NCBI GenBank assembly: GCA_964599655.1
Contig: CAZRGV010000029.1
Coordinates: forward strand, 1 to 54,350
DNA: 54,350 nt
Direction: 5' to 3'
From: CAZRGV01 sp964599655
GTDB lineage: Bacteria > Planctomycetota > Planctomycetia > Isosphaerales > Isosphaeraceae
The position numbers were made by a program, and so were the translations under genes. Shown one piece after another: positions 28,734 to 37,146 of this stretch. The number at the start of each line of letters is the position of its first letter. The first letter of the stretch is position 1. The notes beneath the pieces are model-generated. The model was not told the origin of the DNA. It did not search any database and was given only the letters and a program-made list of their open reading frames with translations.

Positions 28734-31337
28734 ATGCTGTTTGGCAATCGCGTCCCCCGATCGCCGGTCTCGCGATCGCGACGTCGCGGGGCCTACCGTC
28801 CTGGTGGCGAACGCCTGGAGACGAGGGCGCTGCTGGCGGCGATCGACCTGATCAACGTGGCTGGCAGCACGACCCCGAACCAGCCAGGACCCTACGGGGT
28901 GGAAATGGTCGGGCAGAATAGCCGAGACGGCGCCGGGTACTCGGTGGCCGATGTTGGCGACGTCAACGGCGATGGGTTCGACGACTTCGTGATCGGCGCG
29001 CCGACCATTAACACTTCGGGAGCCTTTCCGACTCTCAGCAATGGTCGAGGAACAGTTTACCTCGTCTTCGGCTCGGCCCAGGTGAACCAGCAGACCATCG
29101 ACTTTCTGACTTTGAATCCCCAGCAACGGATCGGTGACCTGAGCGTTCTGGGCAACACCAATCAGACGAACCCGGTCAACGGCCTGCCCGGGCTGGCGTT
29201 TAATGGTTTGACAATCATCGCCTCACAGAACGCGACCGGCCTGCTTGGGGCCACCGTGCAGGCCGTCGGTGATGTCAACGGCGACGGCCTGGCCGACTTC
29301 ATGATCGGAGCACCCGGGGCGAACAGCTCCACCGGCATTCCCGGCACTGGCCGGGCCTATCTGATCTACGGCAGCGCCAACCTGAGCAGCCGGACGAACA
29401 AGCTGGTCGATCTCGACAACCCGTCGGCCAATACCGACCTGAACATCATGACGTTCGTGAACACGCTGGCCGGATCGCAGACCGGCCGGTCGGTGGGAAA
29501 CGTGGGAGATCTGCTGACAGACGGCAATCGGGACATCGCCATCGGCGCGCCGAACGCTTCGTATAACGGCATGTCGGGCAACGGGGCCGTCTACGTGATC
29601 TCGGGCGGGTTCCTGGCTCCGGCAAGGACCCAGACCGTCAACCTGCAGAATGTCGGCCAGGGCGGCGCGAACAACGTGCCGGGTGTACTGTTCACCGGAG
29701 CGAACTCGGGGGATCAGGCCGGCTTCTCGGTTGCCGGCGCGGGTAACTTCAACGGCGCCACCACGAGTGTGGGTCAGTCGATCGATGATATTCTGATTGG
29801 TGCGCCACAGACGACCACTGGGTCCGGATCCGCCTATCTGGTCTATGGGGCGATTAATCTGGCCTCGCAGGCGACCACGACCAATGGCGTGACGAGCATC
29901 ACGCTGAATCGAGTCGGCTCGACGTCGGTTTCGAATCCGGTGCCGGGCGTGGTGTTCACCGGGGCCAATAACGGCGACCAAACCGGCTTCTCCGTCAGCA
30001 CGGCAGGCGACTTCAACAACGACGGCATTTCCGACATCATGATCGGATCGCCGTTCGCCGATCCAGGGGGGTTGACCGATTCGGGCCGGGTCACCCTGGT
30101 CTTCGGCCAGTCGGCGAGCTCGGCCACCGGCCAGCTCTCGGGAACGATCAGCCTGAATTCGATTCCAGCGAACAATCAGGGGATTGAATTCGACGGAGCG
30201 GCGGCCGGCGCGTTCGCGGGGTTCTCGGTCTCGGCGGTGGGACGAATCAACAACGACGGGATCAATGAGATTCTGATCGGATCGCCCGGCTTCAACAATC
30301 AGCAGGGTATCGTTTACCTGATTCCCGGCAACACCGACCTGATCGGCACGGTGCCGCTGGCCAACGCGGGCAACGCGCCCGCCCAGGCCACGCTGATCAC
30401 TCTCAGCCAGCCAACGTCGGCGAACTTCCTCGGGACTTCGGTTTCGGGCCGACCTTTGTTTCTGAACCAGAGCCAGACGCTCGATTCCGATACGGTGGCC
30501 GACTTCGTCGTAGGCGCCGCGGAGTATGCCCTGCCGGTTCCCAACCAAACCAAGCCTCCTACCGGGGCCGCCTTCGCGCTCGAAGGGGCGTTGGTCCCGC
30601 TGGCGACTCCGGTTTCAACGGTCATCACCTCACCGATCGGCGTGGATAAGGTTCAGCCGCCGTTTGTCGTCAATCCGACGACGCCGGCCGACATGAAGGT
30701 CTTCATCCTGAGCCGCAACTCGAACACGGCTGGGTTCAACCCGTACGCGACGATTGATCCCAACACGATCACGGTCAATGGCGTTCCGCTGCCCGATCCC
30801 TCGACGTGGAAGCAGGAGCCGGACATCGACGGTGACGGCATCCCCGACGCGTCGTTCACCATTCCGAAGTCGGTCCTGAACCTGACGACGTCGACCCGAA
30901 CCTTGACCGTGAACGCCCGGACGTTGTCGTCGAGCCCGTTCCCGAATCGACGTTATCAGGGAACGGCGAACATCACGGTTTCTTCGGGCGGTGGTGGTGG
31001 CGGAGGTGGCTTGCCGGGGAACTTCGTGGCCTTCAACGGGGCGTTCCCGAACACCAACCAAGCCGTGCCCCGGTTTGGCGAGCAGATGCTGCCACAACCG
31101 CTCGCCTTGAACCAGTTGCATTGGAAACCGTTGTCGTACCGTCAGGCCTATCGGCAGTTCGTGCCGCAGGGCGCCTTCGGCTTCCGCTACCGCAACTTCT
31201 ACCACAAAGACGCGCAGATGCAACGGCCGAAGGGCCGGACCATCGCGTTGGAGCGAAACGTGTTCACTCGCGGACGATTCAAGCCAGGGGCGTTCTTCGG
31301 CCGGACCAACCACAAGGGACCGGTCATCGGCGGTTGA
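28734..31337 (+). CDS. FG-GAP (integrin-alpha-like) beta-propeller surface protein with planctomycete LExR-xLL N-terminus
   Basis: The protein has 867 residues. The first 36 are Arg-rich and end in ERLETRALLA, a planctomycete N-terminal motif of very large exported proteins. About seven FG-GAP repeats follow (residues about 60-590), each with a Ca-binding loop and a strand: DVNGDGFDDFVIGAP, DVNGDGLADFMIGAP, DFNNDGISDIMIGSP, RINNDGINEILIGSP and weaker copies. Residues 620-750 look like an Ig-like fold, then a poly-Gly linker (near 30990-31010) and a conserved-looking aromatic/basic C-terminus (SYRQAYRQFVPQGAFGFRYR, KPGAFFGRTN). It is probably cell-surface or secreted and Ca-dependent. It is read divergently from the exporter operon, so it could be a cargo; that is speculation. 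Confidence 0.88.
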   Translation: MLFGNRVPRSPVSRSRRRGAYRPGGERLETRALLAAIDLINVAGSTTPNQPGPYGVEMVGQNSRDGAGYSVADVGDVNGDGFDDFVIGAPTINTSGAFPTLSNGRGTVYLVFGSAQVNQQTIDFLTLNPQQRIGDLSVLGNTNQTNPVNGLPGLAFNGLTIIASQNATGLLGATVQAVGDVNGDGLADFMIGAPGANSSTGIPGTGRAYLIYGSANLSSRTNKLVDLDNPSANTDLNIMTFVNTLAGSQTGRSVGNVGDLLTDGNRDIAIGAPNASYNGMSGNGAVYVISGGFLAPARTQTVNLQNVGQGGANNVPGVLFTGANSGDQAGFSVAGAGNFNGATTSVGQSIDDILIGAPQTTTGSGSAYLVYGAINLASQATTTNGVTSITLNRVGSTSVSNPVPGVVFTGANNGDQTGFSVSTAGDFNNDGISDIMIGSPFADPGGLTDSGRVTLVFGQSASSATGQLSGTISLNSIPANNQGIEFDGAAAGAFAGFSVSAVGRINNDGINEILIGSPGFNNQQGIVYLIPGNTDLIGTVPLANAGNAPAQATLITLSQPTSANFLGTSVSGRPLFLNQSQTLDSDTVADFVVGAAEYALPVPNQTKPPTGAAFALEGALVPLATPVSTVITSPIGVDKVQPPFVVNPTTPADMKVFILSRNSNTAGFNPYATIDPNTITVNGVPLPDPSTWKQEPDIDGDGIPDASFTIPKSVLNLTTSTRTLTVNARTLSSSPFPNRRYQGTANITVSSGGGGGGGGLPGNFVAFNGAFPNTNQAVPRFGEQMLPQPLALNQLHWKPLSYRQAYRQFVPQGAFGFRYRNFYHKDAQMQRPKGRTIALERNVFTRGRFKPGAFFGRTNHKGPVIGG

Positions 31338-31367
31338 TTGTTGGATCGTCGAGGCGAACACTCTGGG

Positions 31368-31399
31368 CCGGCGACCTGGGATTCGTCCCGGGCCGCCGG
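31368..31399. terminator. Bidirectional hairpin with TTCG loop
   Basis: CCGGCG (31368-31373) pairs with CGCCGG (31394-31399), and within it CTGGGA pairs with TCCCGG (one G-T pair) around a TTCG tetraloop. It lies between the convergent surface-protein and decarboxylase genes and is followed on the plus strand by TTTCG. Confidence 0.55.
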
Positions 31400-31429
31400 T
31401 TTCGCGTCAGAGCGACAGCCCCCCGGCCA

Positions 31430-33131
31430 TTAACTGTTCGATTCGGGTCGCACGCGGACCGACAGCCGCTTGGCCAGCCGGTCGAGAGCCGGGCTTCGGT
31501 CGAGCGGGTCGAGGTGGACGTTCAGGAGACTGAAGCTCCCGGAATTGGCCACGGCGGCCTTGAGGGCCTTGTCGAGCTCGTCCTCGGTCCGGACTTCAAG
31601 CCCCAACCCGGTTCCGAGCACATCGGGAATCTTGTGATAGGCCCAGTTGTGGATGTCGTTGAAGGCGCCTTCGAGCAGGAATCGCTCGGTCGTGTATCCC
31701 TTGTTGTTCATCACGATGACGATCGGGTTGAGCTTCTGGCGGACAATGGTCGAGAGCTCCATGCCGGTCATCTGGAACGCGCCGTCGCCGACGATGACGA
31801 GGGGGCGGCTGTCGCGATTCGCGACCTGCGCGCCGACGGCCGCGGGCACGCCGAAGCCCATGGACGTGTAATACGCCGGGCTTATGAACTCGGTACGGCG
31901 GGTCATCGTCATGTCGGCGGCGCCGAAGAGGGAGTCGCCGATATCGGCGATCACGACCGTGTTGTCGTCCAGCATCAGGTTGAGCCGGGCGAAGAGCCGG
32001 GCCGAGGTCATCGGCGCACCGGGAACGGGGGTCCAGGGCTCGCCTCCGCAAGGGGCCATCCTGGGCGGAACAACCGGGCTCGCCAGTTTCAACCCACGCT
32101 GGCGGAGCCCCTGGATAAAGTCGTCGAGGCGGACGTCCTGGTAGTGGTGGTGGCGGATTTGGAGATCTTCGCTGGTCGCGTTGATCGACCTCGAAGGGTC
32201 GAGATTGGNNNNNNNNNNNNNNNNNGATGTCGGTGAGGAAGCAGCCGAGCATCAGCAGGCAGTCCGACTCCTCGACGAACCGCGTGACCTCGTCGCGGCC
32301 CATGCCGCCCTCGTAAACGCCGACGAACAGTGGATGCGCCTCGCTAATGACGCTCTTGCCCAGGATGGTCGTGGCGATCGGCAGACCGGCCTCCTCGGCC
32401 AGTGAGAGCATCGCGTCTTGCAAGCCGAAGCGGTGGACCTCGACGTCGGCGAGGATCATGGGCCTCCTGGCCTTCTGGAGCATGGCCGTCGCCTCGTCGA
32501 GCGCCTCGCGCAGGGCGTCGGGATCGCTGGGGTAGCTTCCCGATGGAGGCCGGTGCGGCGTGACCTGCCTGGCCAGAAGGCGGTCTCGGGGGATCTCGAG
32601 GTAGACCGGCCGTTTGTAACGGACCGCCGCGCCGAGCACCCGGTCGATCTCGGCGAAGGCCGTCAACGGGTCGGACAGCACCGCCGAGGCCGCCGTGATC
32701 TTCTCGAAGACCTCGAACTGAGTTTCGAATCCCTTGACCTTGTGGTGCAGAAGCGGGTTTCGCTCTCGCTCGGACATGCCCGGCGAGCCGCTCAAAACGA
32801 CGACCGGCGACTTCTCGGCATAGGCCCCGGCGATGCTGTTGGTGCAGCTCAGGCCTCCCACGCAATAGGTAACGCAGACACATCCGAGTCCTCGAACCCG
32901 GGCGTAGGCGTCGGCGGCGAACCCCGCGGAGTCTTCGCGGGTCATGCCGACCAGCTCGATGGGACTGGCTTCAAGCATCTTGTACAGACCCAGGACATAG
33001 TCACCGGGAATGCCGAAGATGTGAGCAAGCCCAAGCGCCTGGAGCCGGTCGATCAGGTACTGGCCGATCGTGGTGGGCTCGGGCGTGAGATCGACGTCGC
33101 GGGTCGGGACCGGAGCGGGAGCAGTGGCCAC
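31430..33131 (-). CDS. Thiamine-diphosphate-dependent 2-oxoacid decarboxylase (pyruvate/indolepyruvate decarboxylase family; 17-N gap)
   Basis: The start is GTG 33131, preceded by a near-perfect AAAGGAGGTT. The N-terminal Pyr domain has GIPGDYVLGLY, cofactor-activating Glu66 in TREDSAGFAADAYAR and the His129-His130 pair (LLHHKVKGF) that marks decarboxylases rather than acetolactate synthases. The frame breaks at the N run 32209-32225 and resumes for the PP domain: ADIGDSLFGAAD, then VGDGAFQMTGMELS and NNKGYTTERFLLEG (the GDG...NN diphosphate/Mg site). Total length is near 565, normal for the family. It would turn pyruvate or indolepyruvate into an aldehyde plus CO2; the substrate is not decided by sequence. 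It follows the cyclotransferase gene by 61 bases on the same strand. Confidence 0.88.
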
Positions 33132-33192
33132 CGGAAACCTCCTTTGTCAGCGGAGAGGAGATGAGCGACGCGAGACGTGCGGGGCCGGTCGC

Positions 33193-33591
33193 TCAAGGAT
33201 CGACATCGGCCCGAGGGCCCGCCCATCGCCGCAGGGGCCCTCGCGCCCATTGTGGCAGAGGGCGGGAATAGACGTAAACCCAGACCCACCGACCCTCTTT
33301 TGTCGTTGCGTGGACGCGGCGATAGAGCCCAACATCCATCCCTTCATACGGATCGAGCCGGGTCTGGAGTTCGACCAGATCGACGGGTCGAACGTAACCC
33401 TCGACCCAATCGGCGGTTGGGTCATCCAGATCAATGAGCCCAGGATAGGGCCCAAGATCGAAGAGCCGGCCACGAACCGCGTCAGTCATCCAGCCGCCCT
33501 GAGCCGCCTCCTCGTTGCTGGCCGGGGCCAGCGTGCCGTAGGCGAACAGGAGCGAAGGCCCGTCGGGATCGTCACGACTTTGGTCCGGAAT
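33193..33591 (-). CDS. Gamma-glutamylcyclotransferase-like (AIG2/GGCT) protein without a canonical start codon
   Basis: The reading frame is open from 33600 down to 33193 after an in-frame TGA at 33601-33603. It encodes the GGCT fold: LLFAYGTLAPAS (substrate loop), GRLFDLGPYPGLIDL, VEGYVRPVDLVEL, then LDPYEGMD with the catalytic Glu, and VWVYVYSRPLP. The only ATG (33489) lies after the essential FAYGTL motif and would give a broken 98-residue protein. No ATG, GTG or TTG lies upstream of that motif; candidates are ATT 33591 (with GAGGTG five bases upstream) or CTG before FAYGTL. The enzyme would release 5-oxoproline from gamma-glutamyl compounds. I place the start at ATT 33591 with low certainty; a sequencing error or 5' decay is the alternative. 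Confidence 0.65.
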   Translation of the reverse strand: MPDQSRDDPDGPSLLFAYGTLAPASNEEAAQGGWMTDAVRGRLFDLGPYPGLIDLDDPTADWVEGYVRPVDLVELQTRLDPYEGMDVGLYRRVHATTKEGRWVWVYVYSRPLPQWARGPLRRWAGPRADVDP

Positions 33592-33792
33592 CGGCGCACC
33601 TCAACGGGTCAAATGCAAACGGGACAACGGTCTTCCGAACAACCGAATCGCACTCTATTCCTAATTGTAGACGCTCGTTGCTCGTTTGCTCCTGGCGCGA
33701 CCAACGTTCGAGGCCCGATCTTCGGCCGCGTCATGGCGGAATCCGCGGGCCGTCGCATGAAGGCACGGGGGTTTCCTTGTCAGATATCATCA

Positions 33793-33802
33793 NNNNNNNN
33801 NN
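33793..33802. other. Assembly gap (10 N)
   Basis: Ten N lie 78 bases upstream of the membrane-protein start. Part of its promoter or an alternative N-terminus may be hidden here. Confidence 0.95.
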
Positions 33803-33880
33803 GAGAACCGCCAGACACACTCGAAAGCCATCGTGGAGAGCCTGGACGCGATCGTTCGTGGGCCGGATGCGGAGGTGATG

Positions 33881-34678
33881 ATGATCGTGCGAGGCCTGGG
33901 AACGCCGACCCGTCGAGGGCCCCGGATCCGGGTCATCGACCTTTCACTTTGGACGATCGGCTGCGCCCTCGGATTCGGGGTGTATCAAGGCTTGACACCG
34001 TCGCTGAACGACGGATTCCGGCTTCTTGGTTGGGTTTACGACCTGGTGATGGGGGTTGTCTTCGGGACGATCCTGGTCGGGGCCGGCGCGTTGGTGGGGC
34101 GTCGTCGACGAGGGGATCAGGCGGTTCCCAGCCTGGCGGGGCACTGGCTTTTGCTCTTCGGACTCGTCGCCGTGCTGGCGGCGGGCCTGGCGATGGGAGT
34201 TTACCAGGGGATGTCGACGCCGTTGGGGAACCCGGAGACCGCGTACTGGGTGATTTTCGATCTGGCGTTCGCACCGAATCTCGTGGGGGTGTACCACCAG
34301 GTGACTGGATGGGGCCTTGGGGCACTGGCTTCGCTGGCGTTTCTGGTCGGGTTGCGGCGTCGACTTGGCTGGCACTGGCTATCGGTTTTTCTGGTGTTTT
34401 TCGCGGCCTCGGCTCTCCTCGCCGGTGCAATGAGCCTGTTTCTTTTCCGGTTCGCGGTCAAGTCGGATTGGTCGGGCTTGCACTGGTGGTGCTTCTGGGC
34501 GCCTCACGTCTACGCCGGGTCCGTGGTGGTGGGTCTCAGCGCGATCTTACTGGGCATCGCCCGTGATCTCTGGATTCGCGCGAGGACGGACGGGCTGCAC
34601 TGGACGGGGGTCGGAGTCTGGCTGGCAATCGCCTTGATGCAGATCGCCACGTACGTGCGGTTTCTCTGGCTGCCCTGA
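33881..34678 (+). CDS. Unknown polytopic membrane protein, about eight helices
   Basis: 265 residues from ATG 33881, chosen because GGAGG ends five bases before it; ATG 33878 and GTG 33833 are also in frame. Eight hydrophobic segments are visible, beginning with LSLWTIGCALGFGVYQGL and ending with VGVWLAIALMQIATYVRFL. GVYQG occurs at two comparable places (segments 1 and 3), each followed by a polar loop (LTPSLND, MSTPLGNPE), hinting at an internal duplication. Aromatic and His residues cluster in WVIFDLAFAPNLVGVYHQV and HWWCFWAPHVYAGS. I cannot name a family. No partner gene is evident next to it. Confidence 0.7.
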   Translation: MIVRGLGTPTRRGPRIRVIDLSLWTIGCALGFGVYQGLTPSLNDGFRLLGWVYDLVMGVVFGTILVGAGALVGRRRRGDQAVPSLAGHWLLLFGLVAVLAAGLAMGVYQGMSTPLGNPETAYWVIFDLAFAPNLVGVYHQVTGWGLGALASLAFLVGLRRRLGWHWLSVFLVFFAASALLAGAMSLFLFRFAVKSDWSGLHWWCFWAPHVYAGSVVVGLSAILLGIARDLWIRARTDGLHWTGVGVWLAIALMQIATYVRFLWLP

Positions 34679-34767
34679 CCTCGTGCGGTGGAACCCTCGC
34701 AATCGTTTTAACACTTACGATACGCTGTATTGATGTTTCGATCGCGGACGAGGCCGCCGTCTCCGGG

Positions 34768-35241
34768 GTGGCAATCAATGATTGCGGCACGCGATCACTC
34801 TCCGTGCTGCTCGGAATCGAAGACCGTCCGACCGAGTTGAAGCGGATCGAATCTCTCCTGCCCGCGCCCCCTTTCGGGGGCTACACAATGAAGGATCTCC
34901 GCGACGCCGCTCGCGGCTGCGATGTCACCCTGACCGGCGTTCGACCCTCCAGGCGTGATCTCGCCCCGGACCTCCCGGCGCTCGTACTTCTGGTGCGCGG
35001 GCCGTATAACCATTTTGCTGTCGTCCACCCTGGCGGACATACCCGTAAGCTCGCCCAGGTCATCGACACGAGCTACGCATCCGTAGTCATTGATGATATT
35101 GAGATATATTCATTTACGGAGTTCACGGATCTCTCTTCATCGCACGAATGGACTGGCCTGGCCCTCGTCCCGGCCCGGCTGGATTGGGCCCTCTGGACCG
35201 CCTGGATCCTGGCTCTCGTCTGGTTCGTGAGCTCCTCCTAG
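34768..35241 (+). CDS. Small C39-like cysteine peptidase domain protein with C-terminal membrane helix
   Basis: 157 residues from GTG 34768, the only usual start in frame. The papain-like C39 pattern is visible: catalytic Cys6 in NDCGTRSLSVLLG, a GGYTMKDLRDAARG helix, then PALVLLVRGPYNHFAVVHPGG with the catalytic His, and VIDTS with the following Asp. The C-terminus (LDWALWTAWILALVWFVSS) is a single hydrophobic helix. The Gln that normally sits a few residues before the Cys is absent, and the frame is open upstream with a hydrophobic stretch (LAIVLTLTIRCI) but no good start, so the N-terminus may be misjudged. No bacteriocin ABC exporter is adjacent. Codons near 35085-35115 are more AT-rich than in neighbours. 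Confidence 0.55.
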   Translation: MAINDCGTRSLSVLLGIEDRPTELKRIESLLPAPPFGGYTMKDLRDAARGCDVTLTGVRPSRRDLAPDLPALVLLVRGPYNHFAVVHPGGHTRKLAQVIDTSYASVVIDDIEIYSFTEFTDLSSSHEWTGLALVPARLDWALWTAWILALVWFVSSS

Positions 35242-35635
35242 CTTGCTTCTCGTCTCGTCACCGTGGTCCGCGTATTGTCCAACTCGCAGTATCGACGATT
35301 TTGAGATCGTCGAAAACACCTTGCGCGGCGATCTGGTGCTTCTCACGGATCTCGACTCACACCTCCATGATCAGGGGACACAACCCGGGTGGTGGAACCA
35401 GGCAAGGCTCATGCGGCCTGTCGGTCACATCTGCGACGTGCAACTCCGGGTCCGGTCCTCCCTCCCGCCACGAAGCCCCACGCCGGTCAGACCTTTCGAA
35501 TCCACCTCCGGATGGGCCGAGAGCCGATGGGTCGTTTCCCGCCGGGGTTTCTTGTTTCGCATCCCTGGGCGGATCTGTTAAACATTCCTTTCGAGAAGGT
35601 TTGTCAAGGGCGGAGAGGACGAGGAGGTTCGGTCG
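35242..35635. other. Intergenic region with one hairpin, no gene seen
   Basis: The region contains a perfect 8-bp dyad, TCGACGAT (35292-35299), six bases, then ATCGTCGA (35306-35313), about 50 bases after the C39-like stop; it has no U-tract. The remaining 300 bases show no supported gene. AGGAGG 8 bases before 35636 is the ribosome-binding site of the next gene. Confidence 0.5.
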
Positions 35636-37021
35636 ATGCTTCACCGTCGCGACGCAATGATCCGGTTGGGTCAACTTGGGCTGGGTTCGCTGACCTTGCC
35701 AGCGCTGCTCGAGGCCGAGGTGAGGGCCGAGTCGACTCGACCCGCAACCGCGAAGTCGTGCATTCTGCTGTACCTTTGGGGCGGGCCGTCGCAGCCGGAT
35801 CTCTGGGACATGAAGCCGGAAGCGCCCGACGGCATTCGCAGCCAGTTCTCGCCGATCGACACCGCGGCTCCTGGCATCACGATTTGCGACCAGATGCCAC
35901 GACTGGCCCGGCTCACCGACAAGGTCGCGATCATCCGGTCGATGTCGCACGAGAGCAACAATCACGAGCCGTCGGTGTACCACACGCTCACGGGCCGGCG
36001 AAACCCGACACTCGTGGTGCCGGCCAACGCGAGGAAACGGACGGATTTCCCGGGCGTCGGGGCGATCGTCTCGGCCTTCTCGCCAGCTTCGGGCCTTCCT
36101 GCCAGTGTGACCATTCCGCAGCCGGTGGGTCATGACGGCTTCAATTACGCCGGCACGTACGCTGGGTTTCTCGGTCCCCGGTTCGACCCAATGGAGATGC
36201 GGCAGGCCACGCCGGAGTCGAACAAGAGCGAGGGGATGCACGCCCTGACGTTGCCCGAGGAGTTGAACCGGGCCCGACTGATCGCCCGTCGGGGATTGCT
36301 CCGCGTGATGGAGGACGAGGACCGCTGGCTTCAGTCGAGTCCCGCGGCACCCGGGCTCGACGCCTCGAGAGAGCTGGCGTACCGGATGCTCTCGTCGCCT
36401 CAGGCGAAGCGGGCGTTCGACCTGGAGGCCGAAGATCCGAGGCTCCGCGACCGCTACGGGCGGAACGAGTACGGCGAAAGCTTCCTGCTGGCGAGGCGGC
36501 TGGTCGAGGCGGGCGTGCGGCTCGTGACCGTCACCTGGATGTACTTCGTGCCTGGGAACGGCCGGATTCTCAACGTTTGGGACACCCACGGCGGCACGGC
36601 CGACCTCGGCGGCGTGAGTGGTTTCGACATGCTGAAGGCCGATTACGGCATCCCGCCGCTCGACTTGGCCTACTCGGCGTTACTCGAGGACCTTTCGGCC
36701 AGAGGCTTGCTCGACGAAACCCTCGTCGTGGCCACGGGCGAATTCGGCCGCACGCCCAAGATCAACCCGAACCAGGGGCGAGAGCACTGGGGCATGTGCT
36801 ACTCGGCCCTCCTGGCCGGCGGCGGCGTGCGAGGCGGGCAGGTCTACGGCGCGAGCGACAGACTCGGAGCCTTCCCCAGAGAAAATCCCGTCGCTCCCGA
36901 GGACCTGCTGGCCACGATCTACCAGGCGATGGGGATTGACCCGAAGGCCGAGATTCGCGACCGCGAGAACCGGCCCTTCCGGATCTCGGAAGGAACCCCG
37001 GTTGACGCGCTTTTCACCTAA
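35636..37021 (+). CDS. DUF1501 family protein with Tat-like leader
   Basis: 461 residues. The N-terminus HRRDAMIRLGQLGLGSLTLPALL is a twin-arginine-like leader typical of planctomycete DUF1501 proteins. The body belongs to the alkaline-phosphatase/sulfatase-like superfamily: ILLYLWGGPSQPDLWDMKP, IRSMSHESNNHEPSVYHTLTG, RRLVEAGVRLVTVTWM, VWDTHGG, LVVATGEFGRTPKINPNQGREHW and GGGVRGGQVYGASD are family landmarks with the metal-site Asp/His residues. DUF1501 genes usually pair with a DUF1549/DUF1553 cytochrome gene in this phylum; none lies next to this one. Substrate is unknown. Start ATG 35636 has AGGAGG at good spacing. Confidence 0.92.
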   Translation: MLHRRDAMIRLGQLGLGSLTLPALLEAEVRAESTRPATAKSCILLYLWGGPSQPDLWDMKPEAPDGIRSQFSPIDTAAPGITICDQMPRLARLTDKVAIIRSMSHESNNHEPSVYHTLTGRRNPTLVVPANARKRTDFPGVGAIVSAFSPASGLPASVTIPQPVGHDGFNYAGTYAGFLGPRFDPMEMRQATPESNKSEGMHALTLPEELNRARLIARRGLLRVMEDEDRWLQSSPAAPGLDASRELAYRMLSSPQAKRAFDLEAEDPRLRDRYGRNEYGESFLLARRLVEAGVRLVTVTWMYFVPGNGRILNVWDTHGGTADLGGVSGFDMLKADYGIPPLDLAYSALLEDLSARGLLDETLVVATGEFGRTPKINPNQGREHWGMCYSALLAGGGVRGGQVYGASDRLGAFPRENPVAPEDLLATIYQAMGIDPKAEIRDRENRPFRISEGTPVDALFT

Positions 37022-37146
37022 AATATTGTTGACAAACGAGATCGGATTCGCAGCTCCGACCTGTTTCCCTGTCCTCTAGAATGTCTCGGTGCGAGCCCGA
37101 TCGTGAGGTTCGCCACAACGCCTGTCCGTTAGGGGACCTGGCTGAC

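Noticed and set aside
29223..30548. Minus-strand open frame of 441 codons inside the FG-GAP gene
   Set aside because: Mirror of the repeated Asp/Gly codons of the propeller; no ribosome-binding site or recognisable fold.
35357..36589. Minus-strand open frame of 410 codons
   Set aside because: Overlaps the DUF1501 gene, which has a Tat-like leader, a good ribosome-binding site and family motifs; the minus product is Arg/Pro-rich noise typical of GC-rich antisense.
37029..37034. Perfect TTGACA as a promoter -35 box before the SpoIIE gene
   Set aside because: No -10 box at 15-19 bases; the nearest TAGAAT is 42 bases away.
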